64,000 nt of DNA from Vibrio sp. UBA2441 (GCA_002342685.1 DDQN01000092.1:165206-229205), one strand, 5' to 3'; positions 45,408-54,551 are shown, counted from the stretch's first letter. Numbers and translations: made by a program. Notes: a model not told the origin generated them from the sequence alone.

Positions 45408-45872
45408 TTATGAATAGACAACGTGAAATTGCTCTAATACCAACGTCATCTCTTCTGATGGTTCTATTTCAAGGGTTTCGCACTCCTTGGAAAAAAAGAC
45501 CCAATGAGCTTGTCGCCACCACTTTAAAGTGCGATCCCCCTCCCCTTCCTGACGAGCAAAATCAGCAGTAACATCCTTAAATTGGCACTCTGTTACCGAG
45601 TCAATTTCAATAATACATATTGGCTTACCATGCCAATCGGTGACCACCTGCAAATGCCCGACAACCGGCATTGGTTCATTATCAGAGTCATACCAATACC
45701 GCATGCTGCACGTCGCCGTTTTCTGCCCAGCTAAAATTAACTCTGCACACAAATTGGCGTTAAGTTCGTCTGCACAAAAGTAATCTGAGCTAAATGAAAC
45801 ATATTTAGCTCGCTTTGCTTGCGGCAGGGATGAAAGATATTGGTTTAAGTATTGCTGAGCTTGTTCTTGCAT
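45408..45872 (-). CDS. ASCH-domain protein
   Basis: A 154-residue protein with the ASCH fold: AELILAGQKTATCSMRYWY contains the GxKxxT motif, followed by GHLQVVTDWHGKPICIIEIDSV. ASCH domains bind RNA or modified nucleosides; YqfB-type members hydrolyse N4-acetylcytidine, but this longer type is not assigned. It lies 5 bp after the GNAT gene, probably co-transcribed. Confidence 0.88.
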   Translation of the reverse strand: MQEQAQQYLNQYLSSLPQAKRAKYVSFSSDYFCADELNANLCAELILAGQKTATCSMRYWYDSDNEPMPVVGHLQVVTDWHGKPICIIEIDSVTECQFKDVTADFARQEGEGDRTLKWWRQAHWVFFSKECETLEIEPSEEMTLVLEQFHVVYS

Positions 45873-45877
45873 AATAA

Positions 45878-46360
45878 TTATTCCATTATTGGCAGTGTTT
45901 TAGACATGTTATATCCAGTTACAGCAAAACCAACGTCCTTATATAACGCAAGCGCTCGCTTATTGTGATACGCCACTCTTAGCTTTATCTGCTTAATACC
46001 TACGCTCTGAAGCTGTTTTTCCAGCTCTGCGATGGCATATTTTCCAAATCCTTTTCCTCGGAAAGAATCAGATACGTAAAAGTCGTATATAAATGTTGAC
46101 TGATCTTCGATATTTATTGAATGCCATAAGTAACCAACGACGATATCTTTGCCCTGGATTTTAGCTTCAAGACACAAAAGATCATGTTCATTAGTTTCGA
46201 GACCATCAGGAAAGCAACGATGCAGATCTTTGTGTGCTAATTGATTAGCAACATCCATCGTATGACCATAATTTTCGGCGATTTCAGTACTATAATCATC
46301 AATAAAATAATCACAGTACGCTGGGTACTCATTTTGTCTCATTGGCCTTAAAATAAGCAC
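45878..46360 (-). CDS. GNAT-family N-acetyltransferase
   Basis: A 160-residue acetyltransferase. The acetyl-CoA motif DSFRGKGFGKYAIAELEKQL (residues 98-117) and the C-terminal NKRALALYKDVGFAVTGYNM are typical. Start is a GTG with GGGAAG 6 bases upstream. Substrate unknown. First gene of a two-gene unit with the ASCH protein. Confidence 0.9.
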   Translation of the reverse strand: MLILRPMRQNEYPAYCDYFIDDYSTEIAENYGHTMDVANQLAHKDLHRCFPDGLETNEHDLLCLEAKIQGKDIVVGYLWHSINIEDQSTFIYDFYVSDSFRGKGFGKYAIAELEKQLQSVGIKQIKLRVAYHNKRALALYKDVGFAVTGYNMSKTLPIME

Positions 46361-46556
46361 ATTACTTCCCTTTATTTTTCAGTTTGTTAGCAAGTTACCA
46401 TGGAACTAGCATATAAAAAAACAAATCGATTACCTATAAGCCTAATATGCACTGTCTGTTTTTTGCGCAATTTTTATGCCATTGCCCCAAAATCATGCGT
46501 ATCACATCGATAAATTACTAATAATGCGCTAATTATGGACAAAGCTGTTGGAATTT

Positions 46557-46572
46557 TGTGAACAGAATCACT
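46557..46572 (+). promoter_or_regulatory. CRP site in the GNAT/small-gene intergenic region
   Basis: TGTGA-N6-TCACT matches CRP in 9 of 10 positions. It is about 92 bp upstream of the predicted start of transcription of the small gene at 46668 (TATAAT at 46645-46650), a workable class I distance, and about 200 bp from the divergent GNAT gene. Confidence 0.6.
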
Positions 46573-46667
46573 TTACATATGAAAATCTGTTGGTAGGATG
46601 TTTACATAACGTGACTTGCCGCCCTTCGCAAAGGCTGTACCTACTATAATTAAAGAAGAGATAAGTT

Positions 46668-46742
46668 ATGATTAAGAAAATGCGTAAAGCGCAACTTAAA
46701 CGTTGCAGAAATCGTTTCTGGAAAGAAACTTCCAAGAAATAG
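46668..46742 (+). CDS. Candidate 24-residue, highly basic small protein
   Basis: The frame runs from ATG to TAG and encodes 24 residues rich in Lys and Arg (starts MIKKMRKAQLKRC, ends FWKETSKK): 12 basic residues against a single acidic one. It is preceded by AAGAG, a perfect TATAAT box at 46645-46650 and a CRP site, and followed 15 bases later by a strong terminator, so it looks like a complete short gene. It could bind nucleic acid or ribosomes; alternatively the transcript may be a small RNA. I do not recognise it. Confidence 0.5.
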   Translation: MIKKMRKAQLKRCRNRFWKETSKK

Positions 46743-46757
46743 ATACAAGAAGAACGA

Positions 46758-46783
46758 GGGCTATCTAAGTGTAGCCCTTTTTA
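46758..46783 (+). terminator. Rho-independent terminator after the small gene
   Basis: GGGCTA / TAGCCC with an 8-nt loop, then TTTTT, 16 bases after the small frame. It ends just before the ybiB stop on the other strand. Confidence 0.85.
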
Positions 46784-46799
46784 TCGTCTAAAATTTGTC

Positions 46800-47747
46800 T
46801 TACCCTACCCAATTATTCCATAGCATCAGAGCCTTTTGATAAGATTGTTCTCTATCTTTTAGTTCGGTAAATAGCACCGCAGCCATAGTTGAAACCACAC
46901 TGTTGGCCATCATGTTAAAATCTTTCTCATCCGTTCCTAAGGGACACTGATCTGGCAGTTTTATATTTGACTCCATACACGCATCCCAATAATGAGAAGA
47001 CACACCGCCTTTATCACTGAGCCAAACCGTCTGGCTCACTTTCGGATTGTATTCTGATTCACCCGATTGCCCTTTAAAGGAAAGCACCGCATGGCTGGAC
47101 TTCCCAACGCTTTGTTCAATCTCAGCATGCAGTTGTTGAAAACCCGGATGAAAACTACCACGAATTCCATATTTTGCACTACCCGGATTAAGCGCTCTTA
47201 CCACTGTATTTATTGGCGTTCTTAAACCATAGCGATTCTTCCATTCCAGCATTTCAACCACTTTCGGGGCAAAGTTTTTCAGCGAAAGATAGACAATATT
47301 ATGCTGAGTTAGTTCATGTTGGGCTTGCTCTGCGGTATCGGCACTGCGAATCTTTAGTTGATTCAAATAATGTTCAACATGTTCCCGGTCACTCTCAATA
47401 TCGATATAGCCATGCAAAAGAACCCGATACCCATCCTCTGCTAATAATTTTGCCGCAATGATGTGCCATGGCTTCCCAGCACTTTTACGCTTTCCTGCAT
47501 AACAAGGCCAGTCGATATCAGCATTTATTGTTGGCATTCTGCTTTGAAATGCTTTTACAAATCCCGCTACTTCATCATGCGTTTCATTCTGAACACGAAT
47601 TAACATTAACAACATCGCCATCTGATCATCGTCGACTTCACCGTTCAGATACTCATTCATCACTTGATTGGCTTGCTGGAAAGTGAGCGGTTTTCTTCCT
47701 CTCTCCCCCCGTCCAACGGTTCTTATACATTCGAGAATTGAAGTCAT
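46800..47747 (-). CDS. ybiB: YbiB/TrpD2 family protein
   Basis: A 315-residue protein with the anthranilate phosphoribosyltransferase-like fold (GRGERGRKPLTFQQANQVMN, VRALNPGSAKYGIRGSFHPG). E. coli YbiB lacks the transferase activity and binds nucleic acids; it is SOS-linked there. No LexA box is seen in the 114-bp upstream gap. Cytoplasmic, no signal peptide. Confidence 0.9.
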   Translation of the reverse strand: MTSILECIRTVGRGERGRKPLTFQQANQVMNEYLNGEVDDDQMAMLLMLIRVQNETHDEVAGFVKAFQSRMPTINADIDWPCYAGKRKSAGKPWHIIAAKLLAEDGYRVLLHGYIDIESDREHVEHYLNQLKIRSADTAEQAQHELTQHNIVYLSLKNFAPKVVEMLEWKNRYGLRTPINTVVRALNPGSAKYGIRGSFHPGFQQLHAEIEQSVGKSSHAVLSFKGQSGESEYNPKVSQTVWLSDKGGVSSHYWDACMESNIKLPDQCPLGTDEKDFNMMANSVVSTMAAVLFTELKDREQSYQKALMLWNNWVG

Positions 47748-47861
47748 GCTCTTCCTTGATACTAACGAGTTTCATTTCAATCTAACCGACTGACGACTGA
47801 AAGCAACCCTTCTCTTAAGTTTTCTATTCAAGCGAGATAAGAATAGTGTCAAACAAACGTG

Positions 47862-48518
47862 TTATTTTGCCCAGCGTTCGCCATAGGCTGATGAATAATC
47901 TGGCAAAGTTACGCCATCCATCAAGTCATCCGTTGTTTCCAACGGCCCAACAATAGTTTTATAGGGTATAACTCCAGCCCAAACAGGTCGATCCATATCC
48001 TGGTTATCATCATTAACACCATGACGCCCAATTTTCACAGAAGCTTCATCCAGAGGCATAATTAACACCTCTGTGGCATCCAGTTCTTTATCGCTGCCCA
48101 ACCGAACGTGTTCAGTACGCCCTGGTGCTATCTGTTCAACAAAATGATTTAGCAGCCTGCTTTTTTCTTCTCGCTCTTTCACTACCCCAAATCGCCCAAA
48201 TACCATTGCCGAGCGATAGTGAGCACTATGATGCATTGCCGAACGAGCCAGTACCCATCCATCAAAAAGGGTAAATGTCAGGCTTGTATCTACCCCTTTT
48301 TTGAGGTTTCTTAGCATGCGACTGTTTTTTGCTCCATGAATATAAAGCTGATCGTCCACTCGCCACGCCAACATTGGAATAACTAATGGCACGTCATTTT
48401 CAATAATTGCAACATGTGCAATTAAGCTTTCATCAATTATTTCCAGTAACTTATCTTGATTCAAACAGGCTTTATGAGCCCCTTTCTTCAAGGTTGTTCG
48501 TTTCGTTTGTGAAAGCAT
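47862..48518 (-). CDS. PNPOx-like FMN-binding split-barrel protein
   Basis: A 218-residue protein of the pyridoxamine-phosphate-oxidase-like group (Pyridox_oxase_2/NimA type): VPLVIPMLAWRVDDQLYIHG and NSRMLRNLKKG, then SAMVFGRFGVV. Likely binds FMN (or heme/F420 in relatives); substrate unknown. It is divergent from a MocR-type regulator, the arrangement of many such pairs. Confidence 0.87.
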   Translation of the reverse strand: MLSQTKRTTLKKGAHKACLNQDKLLEIIDESLIAHVAIIENDVPLVIPMLAWRVDDQLYIHGAKNSRMLRNLKKGVDTSLTFTLFDGWVLARSAMHHSAHYRSAMVFGRFGVVKEREEKSRLLNHFVEQIAPGRTEHVRLGSDKELDATEVLIMPLDEASVKIGRHGVNDDNQDMDRPVWAGVIPYKTIVGPLETTDDLMDGVTLPDYSSAYGERWAK

Positions 48519-48609
48519 AGCGATTGTTCCTTTTATTAATTAAGTAGCAATATATCGATTAATTGGTATCTTAAAGAGAGCCACTTTTTACTAAACTGTA
48601 GAGCCAGTT

Positions 48610-50046
48610 ATGCTTCATATTGATATCGGTGATCTCTCGATCAGCCATAAAAACACCTCTCTTCAGCAAGCTTTATTTGACGAAATAAGAGCAAAAATAA
48701 TAAATAAGCTGTGGCTAAAAGGCGCTAAATTGCCATCAACGAGAAAGGCAGCAGAAGAATTAAAAATTAGTCGCAATACCGTAACATCATGTTATGAACA
48801 GCTTGTCGCTGAAGGCTATATTGAAAGCAAAAAGGGATCTGGTTTTTTCGTGTCAGTCTCTATTCCAGAAACGTATCTACAACAAAGTGAGCACAAAGAT
48901 TCATTACCAAGAGTTAATGCCGCGCAGCATAGTAATGAATCAACCAATAACCAGTCTTTCGCACCCGGCATTCCTGATCTGCACGCTTTTCCTTATTCCC
49001 GTTGGCAAAAAATACTTCAGCATCACTCTAATCGAGCTTTGCTGGCCGGTGCGGGAGATATACAAGGGCTGCCCTTGTTGCGCGAAGCCCTTAGCCAGTA
49101 CCTAGCATCAGCTCGCTCCGTTGATTGCACTCCTAAGCGAATTATTATCACCTCTGGTGCCCAACAAGCTTTGACTATAGCCATGCTGGCGACATTGCAA
49201 ACTCAGAGAAATGTATTAATGGAAGATCCTGGTTACACCCAAATGCGCAAGGTTCTTTCATTATTCAACTTTAAGATAACGCCAATCACCGTCAGCCCTT
49301 CTAAAGGAATAGATGTCAATTCCGTATTGAATACACAAGCAGATGCCATCTATTTAACACCGAGTAACCAATATCCTATGGGTACAAGCCTGGATACCGA
49401 GCAAAGGCTTAATATTCTGAAGTGGGCAGCTAAGAACAAAAGCTGGATTATTGAAGACGATTACGACAGTGAATTTCAATACGCCCATCGGCCATATGCT
49501 TCTCTTCAGGGGCTAGCACATCAATCAGGATTAACTCAGCGTTGCATTTACGTGGGCTCCTTTAGTAAAACAATGTTTAACGGTTTACGTATAGGTTATA
49601 TGGTCGTGCCCGACTCTCTTGTTGATAGGTGCTTAACGGTAAAAGATGCACTTTGTGGTAGTAGTCCGGCACACTATCAAGCGGCACTGGCTGAGTTTAT
49701 AATTGATGGCCACTTTCTCAGACACTTACGAAAAATGCGTAAGTTGTATCAACAAAAACACGCAGAAATGCTGCATTCAATTAATCGGTATTTCGGAGAA
49801 AATATTGAGATAATATCTCAGGCAGCAGGATTACACATTACGATGAAGTGGGAATCAGGCCCGGATGAGAAACAGTTTTCATTGGCGGCTAAAAAAGAAG
49901 GTATTACCGTTCGGCCTTTACTCTATTACCAACATAATATTTCGAATCGCCACTGGAATGCAGTCGTACTCGGATACGGAAATACCCCACTAGAACAAAT
50001 AGATATATTAATTGCGAGGCTATATCAATTATTTCAAAATATATGA
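48610..50046 (+). CDS. MocR/PdxR-type regulator (GntR head + aminotransferase fold)
   Basis: A 478-residue protein. Residues 15-80 form a GntR winged helix (KLPSTRKAAEELKISRNTVT); residues 115-478 resemble fold-type I aminotransferases, with the PLP lysine in YVGSFSKTMFNGLRIGY and EDDYDSEFQY. Such proteins sense PLP or an amino-acid adduct and control a divergent gene, here the PNPOx-like protein. The divergent gap 48519-48609 has two direct ATTAATT copies about 24 bp apart that could be its site. Confidence 0.92.
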   Translation: MLHIDIGDLSISHKNTSLQQALFDEIRAKIINKLWLKGAKLPSTRKAAEELKISRNTVTSCYEQLVAEGYIESKKGSGFFVSVSIPETYLQQSEHKDSLPRVNAAQHSNESTNNQSFAPGIPDLHAFPYSRWQKILQHHSNRALLAGAGDIQGLPLLREALSQYLASARSVDCTPKRIIITSGAQQALTIAMLATLQTQRNVLMEDPGYTQMRKVLSLFNFKITPITVSPSKGIDVNSVLNTQADAIYLTPSNQYPMGTSLDTEQRLNILKWAAKNKSWIIEDDYDSEFQYAHRPYASLQGLAHQSGLTQRCIYVGSFSKTMFNGLRIGYMVVPDSLVDRCLTVKDALCGSSPAHYQAALAEFIIDGHFLRHLRKMRKLYQQKHAEMLHSINRYFGENIEIISQAAGLHITMKWESGPDEKQFSLAAKKEGITVRPLLYYQHNISNRHWNAVVLGYGNTPLEQIDILIARLYQLFQNI

Positions 50047-50156
50047 ACTCAACATCATATGAATTCAAGCAATCGACAAACAATATTTGCTATTCATTGA
50101 AAACCGATAAACAATTAGTAGAATAATACTAAGAACTCAGCGTCCCGAGGCTTGCT

Positions 50157-50942
50157 TTGAGAATCGTCACCGGATTTCAACGGTTTCACCTATTTATTAT
50201 TATTTTACTGATCAACGGTTCAGTTTTCGCTAATCCACTGGTTCGTCTTACAAGTGGAGAGTGGCCACCTTATTTATCGCAAGCACTGCCCAACGGTGGG
50301 TTTGCGACTAAGATAATCACCGAGGCCTTTTTCGAACAGGGTATCAATGTAGAAATAGGTTATTACCCATGGAAACGTTCCTACAATTATGCTCTAACCG
50401 GGAAAGATCCTGCCGGTAAAACTTGGAATGGAACCATGGTGTGGGTGCATACCGATGACAGAGCAAAAAGCTTTTTTTACAGTGATGCTGTTGTTGTAGA
50501 TGAAGAAGTCCTATTCTACCTTAGTAAATCGCCGCTGCATTGGAAATCCGTAAGTGATTTGGAGGGGAAAACCCTCGGAGGCACTGCTCACACTGCTTAT
50601 CCAGCATTCGAAAAAGCGGAAAAGCAGGGACGGCTTACCATCCAAAGAGGCGGTAATTACGATACTTTGCTCAAACGAGTTTATAATTTAAAAATTGAAG
50701 CCGCTCCCATAGTAAAGCAAGTAGGTTTATACTATTTAAAGCATAATTTCTCTCCTGCTGAGCAGAAGCAATTTAGCTATTCCCCTACCGTAATAGAGAA
50801 ACGTTACTACCACCTAATACTATCTAAAAATGTGGAAGGGAACGCAGAGCTTATGGAGGCGTTTAATAAAGGCTTAGCTCAACTTCATCGAAGTGGTCGA
50901 TACAAACAGCTATTAAGTCAGTTAAGACGCGGTAATTTTTAA
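50157..50942 (+). CDS. Periplasmic family-3 solute-binding-like protein (orphan)
   Basis: A 261-residue secreted protein with a signal peptide ending near residue 25 (GSVFA-NPLV). The mature part is a family 3 substrate-binding fold (LTSGEWPPYLSQALPNGGF, GYYPWKRSYNYAL, DLEGKTLGGTAHTAYPAF). No ABC permease is adjacent, so it may serve sensing or act with remote partners. Start is a TTG with GAGG upstream. A clear paralogue lies at 58813-59595. Confidence 0.88.
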   Translation: MRIVTGFQRFHLFIIILLINGSVFANPLVRLTSGEWPPYLSQALPNGGFATKIITEAFFEQGINVEIGYYPWKRSYNYALTGKDPAGKTWNGTMVWVHTDDRAKSFFYSDAVVVDEEVLFYLSKSPLHWKSVSDLEGKTLGGTAHTAYPAFEKAEKQGRLTIQRGGNYDTLLKRVYNLKIEAAPIVKQVGLYYLKHNFSPAEQKQFSYSPTVIEKRYYHLILSKNVEGNAELMEAFNKGLAQLHRSGRYKQLLSQLRRGNF

Positions 50943-50952
50943 GCCTTCAATA

Positions 50953-50977
50953 CCATTTGGGGTCTGACCCCAAATGG
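50953..50977. terminator. Palindrome between convergent genes
   Basis: Perfect 10-bp arms CCATTTGGGG / CCCCAAATGG with a TCTGA centre. Lies 10 bases after the solute-binding stop and 17 before the lipoprotein stop; no T run, so it may equally be a REP-like element. Confidence 0.55.
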
Positions 50978-50993
50978 CCTAACTAAAACCTTA

Positions 50994-52088
50994 TCAATTC
51001 TGTTCAAACGCCAACTGCGTTTCTTTGGTTTTAATGACTTCTCTCCACCAAGCATAGTCACTGACGGGTTCAGATAGCGTTACTTCATCACCAAAAACAG
51101 GTGTTAGCAGCTCAACGTTTTTCTCTATTGCTAATTCGGTAATAGCTTCAAACGGTTCGTACCAGTCGTGTATAGATAGGTCAAATGTACCATTATGAAT
51201 AGGCATCATTGCCTTACCCTTTAAATCCAGATGAGCTTGCATACTCTGCTCCGGTAGCATATGAATATCCGACCAAAGCTCGTTGTAGGCACCTGTCTCG
51301 ATCATAGTGACGTCAAACGGTCCAAAGCGCTCGCCAATCTCTTTAAAACCATCAAAATAACCTCCGTCACCGCTAAAAAACAGATTGCGTTTATCACTCT
51401 TAATCACCCAGCTAGCCCATAAGGTTTCATCCCTATCAAACAAGCCTCTACCAGAAAAGTGCTGAGCAGGAGTCGCAACCAAGGTTAGCTGATCAATCTC
51501 CATGCTTTGCCACCAATCCAGTTGAGTGACTTTAGACGCATCAACGCCCCAATCAATAAGATAGTCGCCAACTTTTAATGGTGTAACAAATTGCGCTACC
51601 TTACCCGACAATTGTTCTATCGCAGCTTTGTCTAAATGGTCATAGTGATCATGGCTGATGATCACCGCCTTTATCTCCGGCAGTTCTTGAATTGAAATAG
51701 GTGTTGGATGAAAACGCTTAGGCCCAGCCCACTGAACAGGAGAAGCTCTATCACTAAATACCGGATCTACCAAAATATATTCACCACTTAAACGAATCAA
51801 TATCGTAGAGTGGCCAAGACGAAAAATAGCGTCTTCTGCGCTACTGTCCAGATCTTTTCGGCTAAGAGCTTTAAGGGGAACATCATTAACCGGCTTTGGA
51901 GCTTCCCGTTTTGCGGATACCTGCTGCTTTATGATTTCCCATATATTACTCATGCTCGGTTTGTATTTCATTTCAGTATTGACGAATTTACCCTTTTCTT
52001 GACCCGCACCGGACTGCGATGCACACGAGGTTACTAATACGGCTGACATAAACACAACTCCTAAAGCAATTTTATATATTTTCTTCAT
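50994..52088 (-). CDS. Metallo-beta-lactamase-fold lipoprotein (NAPE-PLD/UlaG-like)
   Basis: A 364-residue predicted lipoprotein with lipobox VTSC (Cys 22). The metal-binding motif HDHYDHLDK (near residue 150) and downstream His/Asp residues (PAQHFSGRG, FFSGDGGYF, PIHNGTFD) match the beta-lactamase_2 group related to NAPE-phospholipase D. It probably hydrolyses a phospho- or lactone substrate at the envelope. It is divergent from a TetR gene that likely represses it. Confidence 0.88.
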   Translation of the reverse strand: MKKIYKIALGVVFMSAVLVTSCASQSGAGQEKGKFVNTEMKYKPSMSNIWEIIKQQVSAKREAPKPVNDVPLKALSRKDLDSSAEDAIFRLGHSTILIRLSGEYILVDPVFSDRASPVQWAGPKRFHPTPISIQELPEIKAVIISHDHYDHLDKAAIEQLSGKVAQFVTPLKVGDYLIDWGVDASKVTQLDWWQSMEIDQLTLVATPAQHFSGRGLFDRDETLWASWVIKSDKRNLFFSGDGGYFDGFKEIGERFGPFDVTMIETGAYNELWSDIHMLPEQSMQAHLDLKGKAMMPIHNGTFDLSIHDWYEPFEAITELAIEKNVELLTPVFGDEVTLSEPVSDYAWWREVIKTKETQLAFEQN

Positions 52089-52103
52089 CTAAACGATCCA
52101 GAC

Positions 52104-52130
52104 ATGTAAACTACACCGATTAGTTTACAT
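52104..52130. promoter_or_regulatory. TetR operator in the divergent lipoprotein/tetR gap
   Basis: Perfect 10-bp arms ATGTAAACTA / TAGTTTACAT with a 7-nt centre; a further half-site GTAAACTA lies at 52145-52152. Position between the two divergent starts suits joint control. Confidence 0.7.
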
Positions 52131-52198
52131 TCTTAAATTGAAAAGTAAACTAGTCAGTGTAAAATTGACAGATATTATTTCAGGGGCAATCAACAGAT

Positions 52199-52810
52199 AT
52201 GGTAGAAATAAAAAAAACCAGAAGCGAAATCAAACGAGAAGCGATTGTTAATGCAGCAAAAAAGGCATTTATAGAGCATGGCGTTCAGGCGACCAGTATG
52301 GACAAACTCTCTGAACTGGCACAGGTGTCAAAACGAACTGTGTATAATCACTTTGCCACCAAAGAAGCTTTAGTCATGAATATCCTGTCGGATCTATGGC
52401 GTCAGGCGACGACTCAGATTGATATCCAATATTCCCGTCAGCAGCCATTGCAAGACCAACTGGCACAAATTCTGGCAGCCGAAGCCGAAATGTTCTCGTC
52501 CAAACAATATATCGACCTTTCCCGCGTTGCATTTGGTTATTTTTTCTATAACCCTGAAGAGCTGGAAAAAGAGATGGCGAAGTTTTCTGCCAGAGAAACC
52601 ACCCTCTATAAGTGGCTAGAAGCCGCTGTTGCCGATGAAAAACTCATTGAATTAGATTTTGAATTTGCCAATGGCCAGTTACACAGCTTGATCAAAGGTA
52701 GCTGCTTTTGGCCACTATTAATGAACTCAAATTGCACTATAAGCAAAGATAAAATTCAGTATATTGCAACGGAATCAGCAGCGATGTTTATTAATTACTA
52801 TAAAAATTAA
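52199..52810 (+). CDS. TetR-family regulator
   Basis: A 203-residue TetR protein: helix-turn-helix at residues 12-55 (AFIEHGVQATSMDKLSELAQ then VSKRTVYNHFATKEAL) and an all-helical ligand domain. Probably represses itself and the divergent lipoprotein gene. Its last 4 bp overlap the convergent yddG-like gene. Confidence 0.92.
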   Translation: MVEIKKTRSEIKREAIVNAAKKAFIEHGVQATSMDKLSELAQVSKRTVYNHFATKEALVMNILSDLWRQATTQIDIQYSRQQPLQDQLAQILAAEAEMFSSKQYIDLSRVAFGYFFYNPEELEKEMAKFSARETTLYKWLEAAVADEKLIELDFEFANGQLHSLIKGSCFWPLLMNSNCTISKDKIQYIATESAAMFINYYKN

Positions 52811-53706
52811 TTTGCTTTTTTGTCTCTGGTTACCCACCAGCAGACTAATGAACCTAAAGTAACCAGCAAGACTCCTTGCCAAAAATTTGTCGTCAGTGTA
52901 ACGCCAAGTATTACTGTAGAAAGCAACGTAGATAGTATCGGTGTAAAATAAGAAAGTGTCGCCAGAAATAACATGTTTCCACCTATAATGGCGACGTTCC
53001 ATAACGCGTATCCGCTGCCCATCACTACGCCAGTAACCAATAAATACCCAATCGATTCCACGTTGAAATCCATTGCTGGTTGGTCAGTTGTACAATATTG
53101 AATCCACAGAGAAACCGCGGTAAAAACAAAAAATAAGGTAATCCCATTTTTTCCTTTTGATAGCCGTCGAGTGACGTTGCAATAGACCGCCCAGATAATA
53201 GCTCCGATAAATGCTAATGAATAAGCTAATGGGTTACTGGTCACATTGCTGGAGACCTTAGTGAATGTAAGTCCTTCATCACCAATCAAACTCCAAACCA
53301 CACCAAAAAATGCCGCCAAAATACTAGGGTAAATAAGCTTACTTACTTGCTTATTGCTGGCCAAAACCGCAAATAACACCGTGAAAGAGGGCCATAAATA
53401 ATTGATCACTGCCATTTCTATGGTTTGCAACCTATCGTCAGCGTAGCCCAATGCGAGAGAAAAACAGACTTCATAGCTAGCGAACAAAGCACCAGCAATC
53501 ACAATATAGCGAAAGGAAAACTGCTTTAGTTTGGGTATCCCCATAACCGCTATCAAAAAAAGCGAAGCGACAGAATATATCATCGCCGCACCACCAACAG
53601 GACCTAGTAACTCTGTTACATTTCGAATCAACCCAACAAGGCAGCCCCACAACAAAATTGCAGCCACACCTAATAAGGTATATTTATGATTATCAAACAA
53701 ACTCAT
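52807..53706 (-). CDS. yddG: YddG-type aromatic amino acid/metabolite exporter (EamA/DMT)
   Basis: About 299 residues and ten membrane helices. LLGVAAILLWGCLVGLIRNV and FASYEVCFSLALGYADDRLQ, ending NFWQGVLLVTLGSLVCWWVT, are typical of YddG. E. coli YddG exports aromatic amino acids and other small metabolites. I use the ATG at 53706 rather than the TTG two codons earlier. It follows the GntR regulator by 49 bp in the same direction, so it may belong to the neighbouring catabolic system. Confidence 0.88.
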   Translation of the reverse strand: MSLFDNHKYTLLGVAAILLWGCLVGLIRNVTELLGPVGGAAMIYSVASLFLIAVMGIPKLKQFSFRYIVIAGALFASYEVCFSLALGYADDRLQTIEMAVINYLWPSFTVLFAVLASNKQVSKLIYPSILAAFFGVVWSLIGDEGLTFTKVSSNVTSNPLAYSLAFIGAIIWAVYCNVTRRLSKGKNGITLFFVFTAVSLWIQYCTTDQPAMDFNVESIGYLLVTGVVMGSGYALWNVAIIGGNMLFLATLSYFTPILSTLLSTVILGVTLTTNFWQGVLLVTLGSLVCWWVTRDKKAN

Positions 53707-53755
53707 TTCCAACCGTCATTGGTTATTTTTTACTATTCCAGGTTTTCTGATCAGG

Positions 53756-54412
53756 TTATCGAGCACTAATGCTGCGATATGCTACATCCGTTAGGTAATC
53801 ATTCAATTTATGTGAGGCATTTACAGCTTCATCAGCATCGGTATGACACACAGCCCGTAATGTTGCAGCATGAAGGTGCGATGCCTTAGCTAAATCATCT
53901 GTGTCATTCTTGTAGGCAAACCAGAAACGTTTTGATAATCCTTGCAGAGGCGCCATAGCTAACTGCAAATACTCGTTTCTGGCCGCTTTTACTAAAACAG
54001 TATGTATTTGCTTTAATAAAACAGAGTATTCAATCTCATCGCCATTTTCTGCACACGCTTCTAGCTTTGAAGCAAGCCCTTGCATCTGCTGCTTTTCGTC
54101 AACAGATGCTCTAACCGCAGCATATTTCACACAAAGCGCCTCTATATCTCTCCGGACTTCCAATATTTTTAACTGGCTTTCCACTGAGATGGAGGGTATC
54201 TGAATACCGCGCCTTGGATGAATTTCAACCATTCTTTCATAAGATAACCTTTGCAGAGCTTCTCGCACGGGGGTTCTTCCTAGCTCTAGGTTCTCTGCTA
54301 ACTGCTTTTCACTCACCATTCCGCCCGGCTCCAACTCACGGAAAATGATCATTTTCTCCAACTGATTATATGCAACTTCTGTCTTATTTATCGGATTAAT
54401 ATTGTTATTCAT
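53756..54412 (-). CDS. GntR-family regulator, FadR/FCD subgroup
   Basis: A 218-residue regulator: winged helix at residues 10-75 (MVSEKQLAENLELGRTPVRE) and an FCD helical effector domain with the usual acidic/His metal ligands. Divergent from the FAD oxidoreductase operon by 139 bp, which contains a 12-bp palindrome. Probably controls that operon and itself in response to its substrate, likely an organic acid. Confidence 0.92.
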   Translation of the reverse strand: MNNNINPINKTEVAYNQLEKMIIFRELEPGGMVSEKQLAENLELGRTPVREALQRLSYERMVEIHPRRGIQIPSISVESQLKILEVRRDIEALCVKYAAVRASVDEKQQMQGLASKLEACAENGDEIEYSVLLKQIHTVLVKAARNEYLQLAMAPLQGLSKRFWFAYKNDTDDLAKASHLHAATLRAVCHTDADEAVNASHKLNDYLTDVAYRSISAR

Positions 54413-54507
54413 TTTATTTTCCAGCCAATTTTTTAGTGAGCAGACTCACGAATATCACAATCGCTATTGTAACACAAAAAAACAAAGCATATATTCCAGA
54501 CATACGA

Positions 54508-54519
54508 CTGATATATCAG
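54508..54519. promoter_or_regulatory. Candidate GntR operator
   Basis: CTGATATATCAG is a perfect 12-bp palindrome in the divergent gap, about 33 bp before the FAD gene start; a half-site CTATCAG follows at 54524-54530. Confidence 0.5.
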
Positions 54520-54551
54520 AAGACTATCAGTAATCTATTAGTGAGGTAATA

